In this document: in pieces, positions 1 through 5,873 of the stretch
Position numbering within the stretch: the first letter of the stretch is position 1
Layout of the letters: every line of letters starts with the position of its first letter
Assembly: GCA_030425945.1 (NCBI GenBank)
Contig: JAUHZL010000087.1
Coordinates: forward strand, 1 to 9,051
Origin: Alphaproteobacteria bacterium
GTDB taxonomy: Bacteria > Pseudomonadota > Alphaproteobacteria > Rhodobacterales > Rhodobacteraceae
Length of the DNA stretch: 9,051 nucleotides
Direction of reading: 5' to 3'
The notes under the pieces: model-generated
Told to the model about the DNA's origin: nothing
Database searches by the model: none
Seen by the model: only the letters and a program-made list of their open reading frames with translations
Translations under genes and position numbers: made by a program

Positions 1-403
1 CGATCTGGTCGTAGTAGCTGAGCGCCAGCAGGTACTGGGCATAGGGCGCTTCCTCGTCACCCGGGTAGAAGTCGAGGAACCGCTGCGCGGTGGCGCGGCT
101 CTGCTCGTAGTCCCGGTCGCGGTGATAAGAATAGGCCTGCATGATCAGCGCGCGGCGGGCCAGTTCGGAATAGGGGTAGAGCCGCTCGACCTCACCGAAG
201 AGCTCGGCGGCGTCCGCGGGCTTGCCCTGCTCTTCGAGGGCATACTCGGCGCGGTCGTAGAGTTCGCGGGCGGAGAAGGATTCGAGGGGGCGGCGTTCGT
301 TGCGGAAGGCTTCCGTCTGGCCGCAGGCCGTGACCGTCAACGCCAGTGCCACAGCCCCAAGGACCGGTTTGATCCGGAAATTCGCTTTGCCCGACCGCTG
401 CAT
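1..403 (-). CDS. bamD: BamD (ComL) outer-membrane assembly lipoprotein, 5' part
   Basis: BamD is the essential lipoprotein subunit of the BAM complex, which folds beta-barrel proteins into the outer membrane from the periplasmic side. The visible 134 residues start with a basic segment, a hydrophobic stretch (about 14-24) and a lipobox VTAC with the lipidated cysteine at residue 27, followed by Gly. From about residue 44 the helical TPR-type pattern of the family appears: ELYDRAEYALEEQG, then RLYPYSELARRALI, then QRFLDFYPGDEEAPYA. The gene runs off the left edge, so the C-terminal half is missing. I chose the ATG at 401-403 because an AAAGGA motif lies about 10 bases upstream. An in-frame ATG at 410-412 lies almost directly on that motif and is less likely. 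It follows lpxC after a 117-base spacer on the same strand. Family identity is recognised from sequence pattern, not from a search. Confidence 0.94.
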   Translation of the reverse strand, partial: MQRSGKANFRIKPVLGAVALALTVTACGQTEAFRNERRPLESFSARELYDRAEYALEEQGKPADAAELFGEVERLYPYSELARRALIMQAYSYHRDRDYEQSRATAQRFLDFYPGDEEAPYAQYLLALSYYDQI

Positions 404-484
404 CCGCCCCATGTCCTTTGTCCGTCTCGCAGAAGCTGTGCCGCCTCTTGCGCGATGGTCTAGCACAGAAAAATTTTACGCAAA

Positions 485-514
485 ACGCCTGTCGTTGCGT
501 TTTTCCACAGGCGT
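485..514 (-). terminator. Possible lpxC terminator hairpin
   Basis: A perfect 8-bp inverted repeat (ACGCCTGT at 514-507 on the minus strand, ACAGGCGT at 492-485) encloses a 14-base loop. On the minus strand it is followed by TTTTGCG and then a second T-run about 10 bases later. It sits 7 bases past the lpxC stop, as a terminator would. The long loop and interrupted T-tract make it weak, and it may only attenuate transcription into bamD. Confidence 0.4.
501..509 (+). promoter_or_regulatory. DnaA-box-like 9-mer
   Basis: TTTTCCACA matches the relaxed DnaA-box consensus TTWTNCACA at every position. It lies in the loop and one arm of the hairpin between lpxC and bamD. A single box in 9 kb can arise by chance, so DnaA binding is unproven. 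Confidence 0.3.
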
Positions 515-520
515 GTCCGG

Positions 521-1441
521 TCAGGCAACCGCCGGAAGATCGCCCCGGTGCAGCCCGGCGCCCGGCAGACGGGCGGCGGCGGCAGAATCGCAGGTCTCGA
601 GCCGCATCGCCAGAGGGTCGGCGAAGAGCGCGCGCAGCAGCTTGTTGGTCAGCGCGTGCCCGGCGCGATGGCCCGAATACCGCGCCAGCAGCGGCGCACC
701 GGCCAGCGCCAGGTCGCCCAAGGCGTCGAGCATCTTGTGGCGCACCGCCTCGTCGGCATGGCGGAACCCGCCGGGGCTGAGCACCCGGTCGCCGTCCACC
801 ACCACCGCGTTGTCATAGGTCCCGCCGAGGGCGAGGCCCCGGGCGCGCATCGCGTCCACGTCGGCCTGCCGGCAGAAGGTGCGGCTGTCGCACAGTTCGC
901 GCACGAAGCTGCCATTGGCGAGGTTCAGGGTCTTTTCCTGCCGCCCGATGGCCGGATCGGCAAAATCGATGTGGAAGGCGATCTCCAGCTCGTCCGCCGG
1001 GTCGAGGCGCGCAACCGCGTCGCCCTGGCGCACTTCAACCGGGCGCAGAACGCGGATCGCGCGCGAGGGTGCCGCGAGGGCCTTGATGCCACGTTCCATG
1101 ATCGCCGCGACGAACGGCACGGCGCTGCCGTCGAGAATGGGAACTTCCGGCCCGTCGAGGTCGATCAGGGCGTTCTGGATGCCGCAGCCCGCGAGCGCGG
1201 CCATCAGGTGTTCGATGGTCGAGACCGAGACGCCGTCGGCATTCTCGATCCGGGTGCAGAGCGCGCTGTCGGTCACCATGTTCCAGCGGGCCGCGATCAT
1301 CGCGTCGACGCCGGTGACATCGGTACGGCGGAACCAGATCCCCGTTTCGGCCGAGGCCGGGTTGATCACCATCTGCACCGGGACCCCGGAATGCAGGCCG
1401 ACACCCTTGACGCGGATCGGAGCTCTGACCGTCTTCTGCAC
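521..1441 (-). CDS. lpxC: UDP-3-O-acyl-N-acetylglucosamine deacetylase LpxC
   Basis: LpxC is the cytoplasmic zinc amidase that removes acetate from UDP-3-O-acyl-GlcNAc, the committed step of lipid A synthesis. The 306-residue protein has the usual family length. The zinc and catalytic residues are visible: E77-H78 in STIEHLMAAL, H235 and D239 in VRHKMLDALGDL, and H262 in GHRAGHALTNKL (the likely general acid). The N-terminal VKGVGLHSGVPV segment is also typical. The start is GTG at 1439-1441, preceded by AGAGGG six bases upstream. It is separated from ftsZ by a strong terminator and a 293-base spacer, so it probably has its own promoter. The C-terminus ends in a hydrophobic PAVA. In E. coli a hydrophobic tail is the FtsH degradation signal, but whether this tail works that way is not shown here. 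Confidence 0.98.
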   Translation of the reverse strand: MQKTVRAPIRVKGVGLHSGVPVQMVINPASAETGIWFRRTDVTGVDAMIAARWNMVTDSALCTRIENADGVSVSTIEHLMAALAGCGIQNALIDLDGPEVPILDGSAVPFVAAIMERGIKALAAPSRAIRVLRPVEVRQGDAVARLDPADELEIAFHIDFADPAIGRQEKTLNLANGSFVRELCDSRTFCRQADVDAMRARGLALGGTYDNAVVVDGDRVLSPGGFRHADEAVRHKMLDALGDLALAGAPLLARYSGHRAGHALTNKLLRALFADPLAMRLETCDSAAAARLPGAGLHRGDLPAVA

Positions 1442-1484
1442 GGATCACCCTCTTCTTGCACCGCACGGCGCGGCGGCAGCATTG

Positions 1485-1533
1485 CGGAACGCCGGTCCGG
1501 ACTGATCTCGTGCAGGTCTGTCCGGCGTTTCCG
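1485..1533 (-). repeat. Long inverted repeat in the lpxC leader
   Basis: The arms 1485-1495 and 1522-1533 pair over 11 base pairs, mostly G-C, with a single bulged T at 1530. The loop of 26 bases contains most of an 8-base palindrome (GTCCGGAC, 1495-1502). In lpxC mRNA this would form a stable hairpin ending about 44 bases before the GTG start. No T-run follows on the minus strand, so it is not a simple terminator. Confidence 0.5.
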
Positions 1534-1680
1534 GGCCATCCCCCAACGGCCCTGCAAACTCCCTAACGCCGGGGCGATCACAGTCTCAACTCAATCTTTA
1601 CTACCGCGTGAAACATCCTCCGGAGCGATGCGCAAAGAATCGCCTAGGACATATCGAACACGTCAGAACAAATTGATTTA

Positions 1681-1713
1681 AAAAGAAAAAACCGCCCCGA
1701 AACGGGGCGGTTT
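1681..1713 (-). terminator. Strong intrinsic terminator after ftsZ
   Basis: An 8-bp all-G/C stem (1692-1699 with 1703-1710) is extended by three A-T pairs to 11 bp. On the minus strand it is followed by TTTTTTCTTTTT counting the stem-end T's. It begins 22 bases past the ftsZ stop codon. The T-run lies on the minus-strand side only, so it terminates transcription of the dcw operon and marks its end. Confidence 0.93.
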
Positions 1714-1734
1714 CTCGGCAGTCTGATGCCGGCG

Positions 1735-3396
1735 TCAGTTCGCCTGTCGGCGCAGGAAGGCCGGAATTTCCACCCGGTCGTCCTCGTGCTCGTCACGCGG
1801 CGCCGGGGCCTCGGGGCGCAGGCGCGGCTGCGCTGCGGCAGCCGGTCGCACCGGGCGGGCCGTCGGGGCCGGCTGCGGCTCGGCCGACTGGCCGGTCATG
1901 CGGCCGATCAGCGAATTGATCCCGCCGAAGCCGCGCTTCTCGGCCTGAGCCGGGGCCGCGGGGCGAACCGGGTCGCGCTCCTCGGCCTGCGCGCGGGTCA
2001 TGCTGGCTGCCTTGCGCAGGCGCTCCATCATCGCCGGGTCGGGCACACCCGCCTGGCGGGGTTTCGGGGCGACGAACTCTTCCCCGCGCTGCGGCACGGC
2101 CGCGGGAGGGTTGGCCGGGCGCAGGCTCGGACGGTGCGACGCTGCTTCCGGACGGTAGACCGGCTCGGGCAGCTCCATCGCGGGCGCTTCCGGGACATCG
2201 TCCCACCCGGCGTCCTCGGCGGTTTCGTAGCCCGCCTCGGCATCGAAGGACGCGAGGTCTTCGACCGTGGTCGGATCGTAGGCGGCATGGGCCACCTCGG
2301 TCTCGTAGTGCATGGCCGGCTCGGGCTTCGGCTTGTAGACCGGCTCGGGCACGTCCTCGACCGCGGGACGGCGGTTGACGACGTCATCGCGCGAGCGGCG
2401 CAGCGGCGCTGGTTCCGAGCGCTGGACCGCGCTGGCGTCGATCCCGGTCGCCACGACGGACACCCGCATGGTGTTCTCCATCGTGGTGTCGAGGGTCGAG
2501 CCCACGATGATGTTGGCGTTGTCGTCGACCTTGTCGCGGATCAGGTTGGCCGCTTCGTCGAGTTCGAACAGGGTCAGGTCGTAGCCGCCGGTGATGTTGA
2601 TCAGGACGCCCTTCGCGCCTTCCAGGCTGATCTCGTCCAGGAGCGGGTTGGCGATGGCCTTCTCGGCCGCCTCGCGGGCACGATCCTCGCCCGAGGCCTC
2701 GCCGGTGCCCATCATCGCCTTGCCCATCTCGTCCATCACAGCGCGGACGTCGGCGAAGTCGAGGTTGATCAGGCCCGGCTTGACCATCAGGTCGGTCACG
2801 CCCTTCACGCCCTGGTAGAGCACGTCGTCGGCCATGCTGAACGCTTCGGTGAACGTCGTGCGCTCGTTGGCGAGGCGGAACAGGTTCTGGTTCGGGATGA
2901 TGATCAGCGTATCGACGACCTTCTGAAGGACCTCGATGCCCTCCTCGGCCTGCTTCATCCGCTTCGCACCTTCGAACTGGAAGGGCTTCGTCACCACGCC
3001 CACGGTCAGCACGCCCAACTCGCGCGCGGCCTGCGCGATGATCGGCGCGGCGCCGGTCCCGGTGCCGCCGCCCATGCCGGCCGTGATGAAGCACATGTGC
3101 GCGCCCGCGAGGTGATCGACGATCTCCTCGATGGTTTCCTCGGCCGCCGCGGCGCCGATGCTGGGACGAGCGCCCGCCCCGAGACCCTCGGTGACCTTGG
3201 CGCCCATCTGGATCCGGGCCTTGGCCCGCGAGCCCTGCAGCGCCTGGCTGTCGGTGTTCGCCACGACGAATTCGACGCCTTCGAGCTGCTTCTCGATCAT
3301 GTTGTTGACGGCATTGCCGCCCGCGCCGCCGACACCGAAGACGGTGATCCGGGGACGCAGTTCATGCGTTTCGGGCATCGTGAGATTCAGTGCCAT
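1735..3396 (-). CDS. ftsZ: Cell division GTPase FtsZ with long C-terminal linker
   Basis: FtsZ is the tubulin-like GTPase that polymerises into the Z-ring and recruits the divisome. The 553-residue protein has a globular domain at about 15-320. It contains FGVGGAGGNAV (20-30), the tubulin signature GGGTGTG (109-115) and the T7 catalytic loop NLDFAD with N211, D213 and D216. Residues about 322-538 form a very long, Pro/Ala/Glu-rich linker. The last 15 residues (539-553) are the conserved tail containing EIPAFLRRQAN, the binding site for FtsA and other partners. E. coli FtsZ is about 380 residues; long linkers are known in alphaproteobacteria. The ATG at 3394-3396 has AAGGCGGAG just upstream. 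It is the last gene before a strong terminator, and a structured 249-base spacer separates it from ftsA, suggesting extra control beyond the operon promoter. Confidence 0.99.
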   Translation of the reverse strand: MALNLTMPETHELRPRITVFGVGGAGGNAVNNMIEKQLEGVEFVVANTDSQALQGSRAKARIQMGAKVTEGLGAGARPSIGAAAAEETIEEIVDHLAGAHMCFITAGMGGGTGTGAAPIIAQAARELGVLTVGVVTKPFQFEGAKRMKQAEEGIEVLQKVVDTLIIIPNQNLFRLANERTTFTEAFSMADDVLYQGVKGVTDLMVKPGLINLDFADVRAVMDEMGKAMMGTGEASGEDRAREAAEKAIANPLLDEISLEGAKGVLINITGGYDLTLFELDEAANLIRDKVDDNANIIVGSTLDTTMENTMRVSVVATGIDASAVQRSEPAPLRRSRDDVVNRRPAVEDVPEPVYKPKPEPAMHYETEVAHAAYDPTTVEDLASFDAEAGYETAEDAGWDDVPEAPAMELPEPVYRPEAASHRPSLRPANPPAAVPQRGEEFVAPKPRQAGVPDPAMMERLRKAASMTRAQAEERDPVRPAAPAQAEKRGFGGINSLIGRMTGQSAEPQPAPTARPVRPAAAAQPRLRPEAPAPRDEHEDDRVEIPAFLRRQAN

Positions 3397-3464
3397 GTCT
3401 GCTCCGCCTTGCTCTGTCGAGGCGCCTTGTTCCCCGGCGCGTATCCTTCTTGACTCCGCACCCT

Positions 3465-3492
3465 ACGATACTGTGGCCCGACCGTCACGCAA
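3465..3492 (-). promoter_or_regulatory. Possible ftsZ promoter
   Basis: On the minus strand TTGCGT (3487-3492) and TATCGT (3465-3470) are separated by 16 bases, a partial match to the housekeeping -35 and -10 elements. Transcription would begin near 3458, about 60 bases before the ftsZ ATG, with a GACTC (GANTC) motif immediately downstream at 3452-3456. The match is modest (3 of 6 and 4 of 6 positions). Confidence 0.3.
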
Positions 3493-3500
3493 AAACCGAA

Positions 3501-3509
3501 ATATCCACA
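3501..3509 (+). promoter_or_regulatory. DnaA-box-like 9-mer upstream of ftsZ
   Basis: ATATCCACA differs from the perfect DnaA box TTATCCACA only at the first base. It lies just upstream of the candidate ftsZ promoter. A second, weaker copy (TTTCGCACA, minus strand, 3568-3576, one mismatch to TTWTNCACA) is about 60 bases away in the opposite orientation. DnaA is known to activate ftsZ in Caulobacter; binding here is inferred only from the motif. Confidence 0.35.
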
Positions 3510-3543
3510 CGAAATCCGGCAATTTTTCGCCGCATATCAGCAG

Positions 3544-3566
3544 CATCTGGACTTCATCCCCAGATG
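3544..3566 (-). repeat. Hairpin in the ftsA-ftsZ spacer
   Basis: A perfect 7-bp inverted repeat (CATCTGG at 3544-3550, CCAGATG at 3560-3566) has a 9-base loop. It is not followed by a T-run on the minus strand, so it does not look like an intrinsic terminator. It sits directly downstream, in transcription direction, of the nested repeat at 3577-3624. Confidence 0.5.
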
Positions 3567-3576
3567 ATGTGCGAAA

Positions 3577-3624
3577 TGGACAACCCGGAGCAATTTTGAC
3601 TGCTCCGCCGGTTCGAATTGTCCA
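3577..3624 (-). repeat. Nested inverted repeat after ftsA
   Basis: Outer arms TGGACAA (3577-3583) and TTGTCCA (3618-3624) enclose inner arms CGGAGCA (3586-3592) and TGCTCCG (3601-3607), each a perfect 7 bp. The inner loop has 8 bases. The sides between outer and inner arms are unequal (2 and 10 bases), and the longer side contains the palindrome TTCGAA. No T-run follows, so a pause, processing or protein-binding site is as likely as termination. Confidence 0.55.
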
Positions 3625-3645
3625 AGCCCCCGACCGGTCCGGCCG

Positions 3646-4980
3646 TCACCAGTTCTCGCGAACCCAGCGCGCGGCCCGCTTGAAGAGCCGGCCCGACTGC
3701 CGTTCGAGGGGCATTTCGAAGTCCCACCACTCGTCCTGCGGGTGTGCCGCCCACAGACACAGCCCGACAACCGAGGCAAAATCAGGGCCGGTCATCGCCT
3801 GCGGCAACCCGCGCACGCGCAGCGGGCGGCCGACGCGGATCTGCGGTCCCAGGATCCGGGCCGCCAGCGCGTCGAGGCCGGGCATGGCGCTGCCGCCGCC
3901 GGTCAGGACGATCTGGCGCGACGGCAACTGGTCGAAGCCCGCCGCGTCGAGCGAGGCGCGGACCTCCTCTAGGATCTCCTCCATCCGGGGCCGGATGATC
4001 CCGATGACCTCCGAGCGCGACACGCGGCGGCGGTCATGTTCCCAGTCGCCGGTCTCGGAGGTGATCTCGATCATGTCGCGGTCATCGCGCCCGGTGGCGA
4101 CGAGGCCGCCGTAGAGCGTCTTGATGCGTTCCGCGAAAAGCTGGCTCACGCTCAGACCCTTCGACAGGTCCGAGGTGATGTGCTCGCCGCCGAGCGGCAC
4201 CGCATCGGCATAGATCATGTGTTTCTTCAGGAAGACCGAGATGCCGGTGGTCCCGGCCCCGAAGTCGATGCAGGCGGCGCCCAGTTCGCGCTCGTCCTCG
4301 ACCAGCGCCGACAGGCCGGCGGCATAGGCCGAGCTGGCCACGCCAGCCAGTTCGAGGTCGCAGCGCCGCACCGCGTGCGCCAGGTTCTGGACCGAGGCCT
4401 GCCCGACCGTCAGCAGGTGCATGTCGGTCGCAAGCCGCGTGCCGGTCTGGCCGCGCGGGTCGTTCAGCCCCGACCGGTGGTCGAGGGCGAAGTTGACCGG
4501 CTGGGCGTGCAGGACCTCGCGCCCGTCCCCGATATCGGGCATCTCGCAGGCAGCGAGCACGCGGGCGATGTCCTGTTCCGACACCGCCTCGCCGTCGAGC
4601 GCGATCTCGCCCACCAGCCCGTAGCTGCGCGGCCCGGCCCCCGAGAAACAGGCGATGACGTGATCCACCCGCGTCTTGGCCATCTTCTGCGCCGATTGCA
4701 GCGCGGTGCGGATCGCGCGCTCGGCCTCGACCATGCGGTCGATCTCGCCGAAGCGGACCCCGCGCGAACAGGTCGGCGCCGCGCCGATCACCCGGAACCG
4801 GGTCTGGCCCGCCATGCTGCCGACGGTCTCCGAGTCCGACAGCTGGTCCGGTCCGTCGAAGCGCAGCACGAGGCAGGCGATCTTGTGCGTCCCGATGTCG
4901 AGAACCGCCACGATGCCGCGCTGCATCGCCGCCTGCCGCATCATGCGCATGGCGCGCTGCGCCTGGTAAAGATCGCTCAT
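3646..4980 (-). CDS. ftsA: Cell division protein FtsA
   Basis: FtsA is the actin-like ATPase that anchors FtsZ filaments to the inner membrane and passes signals to the septal wall machinery. The 444-residue protein shows the actin-fold ATP motifs: phosphate-1 AVLDIGTHKIACLV (25-38), phosphate-2 CIDFGAGTTGISVF (237-250) and the adenosine motif IVLTGGGSAMPGL (357-369). The C-terminal GRLFKRAARWVRENW (430-444) is an amphipathic, basic and aromatic helix, the expected membrane-targeting sequence. The ATG at 4978-4980 overlaps the ftsQ stop in an ATGA and has a G-rich ribosome site (GGGGGG) 7 bases upstream. The open frame continues upstream inside ftsQ, but that part is low-complexity Arg/Gly/Ala and is a composition artefact. 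Translation is probably coupled to ftsQ. Confidence 0.97.
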   Translation of the reverse strand: MSDLYQAQRAMRMMRQAAMQRGIVAVLDIGTHKIACLVLRFDGPDQLSDSETVGSMAGQTRFRVIGAAPTCSRGVRFGEIDRMVEAERAIRTALQSAQKMAKTRVDHVIACFSGAGPRSYGLVGEIALDGEAVSEQDIARVLAACEMPDIGDGREVLHAQPVNFALDHRSGLNDPRGQTGTRLATDMHLLTVGQASVQNLAHAVRRCDLELAGVASSAYAAGLSALVEDERELGAACIDFGAGTTGISVFLKKHMIYADAVPLGGEHITSDLSKGLSVSQLFAERIKTLYGGLVATGRDDRDMIEITSETGDWEHDRRRVSRSEVIGIIRPRMEEILEEVRASLDAAGFDQLPSRQIVLTGGGSAMPGLDALAARILGPQIRVGRPLRVRGLPQAMTGPDFASVVGLCLWAAHPQDEWWDFEMPLERQSGRLFKRAARWVRENW

Positions 4981-5873
4981 CCGTCTGCCCCCCGTTGCTC
5001 TTGCGCCGCCAGCCGCATCTCCAGAAGCCGGGACTTGGCGTCCGGGCTGAGACGCAGCACCGGGCGGCGCGGGTTCCGCATGTCCACGGCCACAATGTCC
5101 CGATCCAGCAGGTCCTCGGCGCCCTGCGCCGCCAGCACCCGCTGCAACTCGCCGACCGGATTGGCCTCCGGCAGCTTCAGGCGCGGACCTTCCCGCAGGA
5201 CGAGGTCCCAGCGCCGCTCGCCGATCCGCACCAGCCCGCCCAGCCGCGCACCCAGCGGGGCGGCGGCCTCCAGCAGCGCCAGCGCCTCGGGCACGGCGGC
5301 ATCGACCCCGTCGCCGACCAGCAGCGGCAGGTCGGGCGGGGTCTCGCCCACCGGCACCTCGCCGACCCGGTGGCCCTCGGCGTCGAGGATCTCCAGCGCC
5401 TCGCGGCCCTGCCACAGCACGGCAGGCGTGCGCTCCTCGATCTGCATCTCCAGCACGCCGCCGGGCCGGATCGCGACCCGGGCCGAGGCGACGGCGTCCA
5501 GTTCCTCGACCCGGACCGCGAGCTGGTCGAGGTCGAGATCGAAGGACGACACCGGGAAGTCGAGGCCGACCACCTCCTGCACGTCCTGGCTGAGTTCGTC
5601 CGAGACGCCCGGCAGCACCATGACCCGGACCTGGAATTCCTCGCGCTCGGCGATCTGCTGGCGCAGGTCGAGGAAGGTCAGGACGATGCTCTCGGTGGTG
5701 CGCGGGTTGGACAGGTAGTAGCCCAGCGAGAACGCCAGCGCGAAGGCCGGAATGCCGACCCGGATCAGCGACCGGATCAGCGGCGTCAGCCAGAGGCGGT
5801 GCAGCTTGTAGGACAGGCGCGACGGCGCCGGGTCGGGGCGCGCGGCGGGTTGCGGGCGCCTCAGCGGTTGCAC
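4977..5873 (-). CDS. ftsQ: Cell division protein FtsQ
   Basis: FtsQ is a bitopic inner-membrane divisome protein whose periplasmic part binds FtsB/FtsL and helps control septal peptidoglycan synthesis. The 298 residues comprise a Pro/Arg-rich cytoplasmic tail (1-32), one membrane helix (about 34-54), a POTRA domain (about 80-148, beginning FQVRVMVLPGV and closing near MQIEERTPAVLW) and the FtsQ/DivIB beta domain (about 150-285). The start is GTG at 5871-5873, inside the end of ddl with a 13-base overlap. It is supported by a strong GGAGG seven bases upstream. The stop overlaps the ftsA start by 4 bases. The order ddl-ftsQ-ftsA-ftsZ is the classic dcw order. Sequence divergence is normal for this family, so the call rests on topology, POTRA pattern and context together. 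Confidence 0.96.
   Translation of the reverse strand: MQPLRRPQPAARPDPAPSRLSYKLHRLWLTPLIRSLIRVGIPAFALAFSLGYYLSNPRTTESIVLTFLDLRQQIAEREEFQVRVMVLPGVSDELSQDVQEVVGLDFPVSSFDLDLDQLAVRVEELDAVASARVAIRPGGVLEMQIEERTPAVLWQGREALEILDAEGHRVGEVPVGETPPDLPLLVGDGVDAAVPEALALLEAAAPLGARLGGLVRIGERRWDLVLREGPRLKLPEANPVGELQRVLAAQGAEDLLDRDIVAVDMRNPRRPVLRLSPDAKSRLLEMRLAAQEQRGADG

Larger units (their letters stand above)
404..520 (-). promoter_or_regulatory. lpxC-bamD spacer with possible bamD promoter
   Basis: This 117-base spacer is more A+T-rich than its surroundings. After the hairpin at 485-514 (listed separately) the minus strand has a run rich in A and T (about 468-484). It then has GCTAGA (459-464, reversed), which fits a loose alphaproteobacterial -10 element. 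No convincing -35 is seen at the right spacing, so the promoter is only a possibility and bamD could equally be read through from lpxC. Confidence 0.3.
1442..1734 (-). promoter_or_regulatory. ftsZ-lpxC spacer, probable lpxC promoter and leader
   Basis: This 293-base gene-free stretch holds, in minus-strand order, the ftsZ terminator (1681-1713), an A+T-richer zone (about 1580-1690), a leader hairpin (1485-1533) and the lpxC ribosome site. Because the terminator should stop most ftsZ transcripts, an lpxC promoter is expected here. The best pair I see is TTGAGA (1584-1589, reversed) and TTAGGG (1561-1566, reversed) with 17 bases between them. The -10 is poor, so its exact place is uncertain. 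A GANTC methylation motif (GAATC) is at 1637-1641. Confidence 0.4.
3397..3645 (-). promoter_or_regulatory. ftsZ: ftsA-ftsZ spacer, likely ftsZ control region
   Basis: This 249-base spacer interrupts an otherwise overlapping gene run. In minus-strand order it holds a nested inverted repeat (3577-3624), a second hairpin (3544-3566), two DnaA-box-like 9-mers (3568-3576 and 3501-3509), a possible promoter (3465-3492) and a GANTC motif (3452-3456). The hexamer CGAAAT occurs three times on the plus strand (3497, 3510 and 3572). No ORF with coding character is seen. Confidence 0.6.

Noticed and set aside
1366..1581. 71-codon minus-strand frame beginning at GTG in the lpxC leader
   Set aside because: It runs into lpxC in another frame, lacks a ribosome site and is Arg/Ser-rich like other shadow frames.
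1578..1616. Tiny 12-codon frame in the lpxC leader (MFHAVVKIELRL), a possible leader peptide
   Set aside because: The GGAGG directly abuts the ATG with no spacing, and no attenuator structure involving amino-acid control codons is seen. Conservation would be needed to revive it.
548..1681. Plus-strand open frame of 377 codons opposite lpxC
   Set aside because: It is antisense to lpxC, with composition typical of a shadow frame and no ribosome site or family motif.
1664..1684. Possible CtrA site (TTAA-N7-TTAA) just past the ftsZ terminator
   Set aside because: Only the first half-site matches; the second reads TGTT rather than TTAA.
1726..3453. Long plus-strand open frame (575 codons) opposite ftsZ
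   Set aside because: It mirrors ftsZ codons in high-G+C DNA and its protein is low-complexity Arg/Gly/His/Leu with no recognisable domain. The minus strand carries an unmistakable FtsZ.
4981..5415. Upstream extension of the ftsA frame as an N-terminal domain
   Set aside because: The extra 145 residues are Arg/Gly/Ala-rich and lie wholly inside ftsQ in another frame. The ATG at 4980 has a ribosome site and gives the family length.
4036..5718. Plus-strand open frame of 560 codons opposite ftsA and ftsQ
   Set aside because: It spans two clearly coding minus-strand genes and changes to Ser/Arg-rich low-complexity sequence, as shadow frames do.
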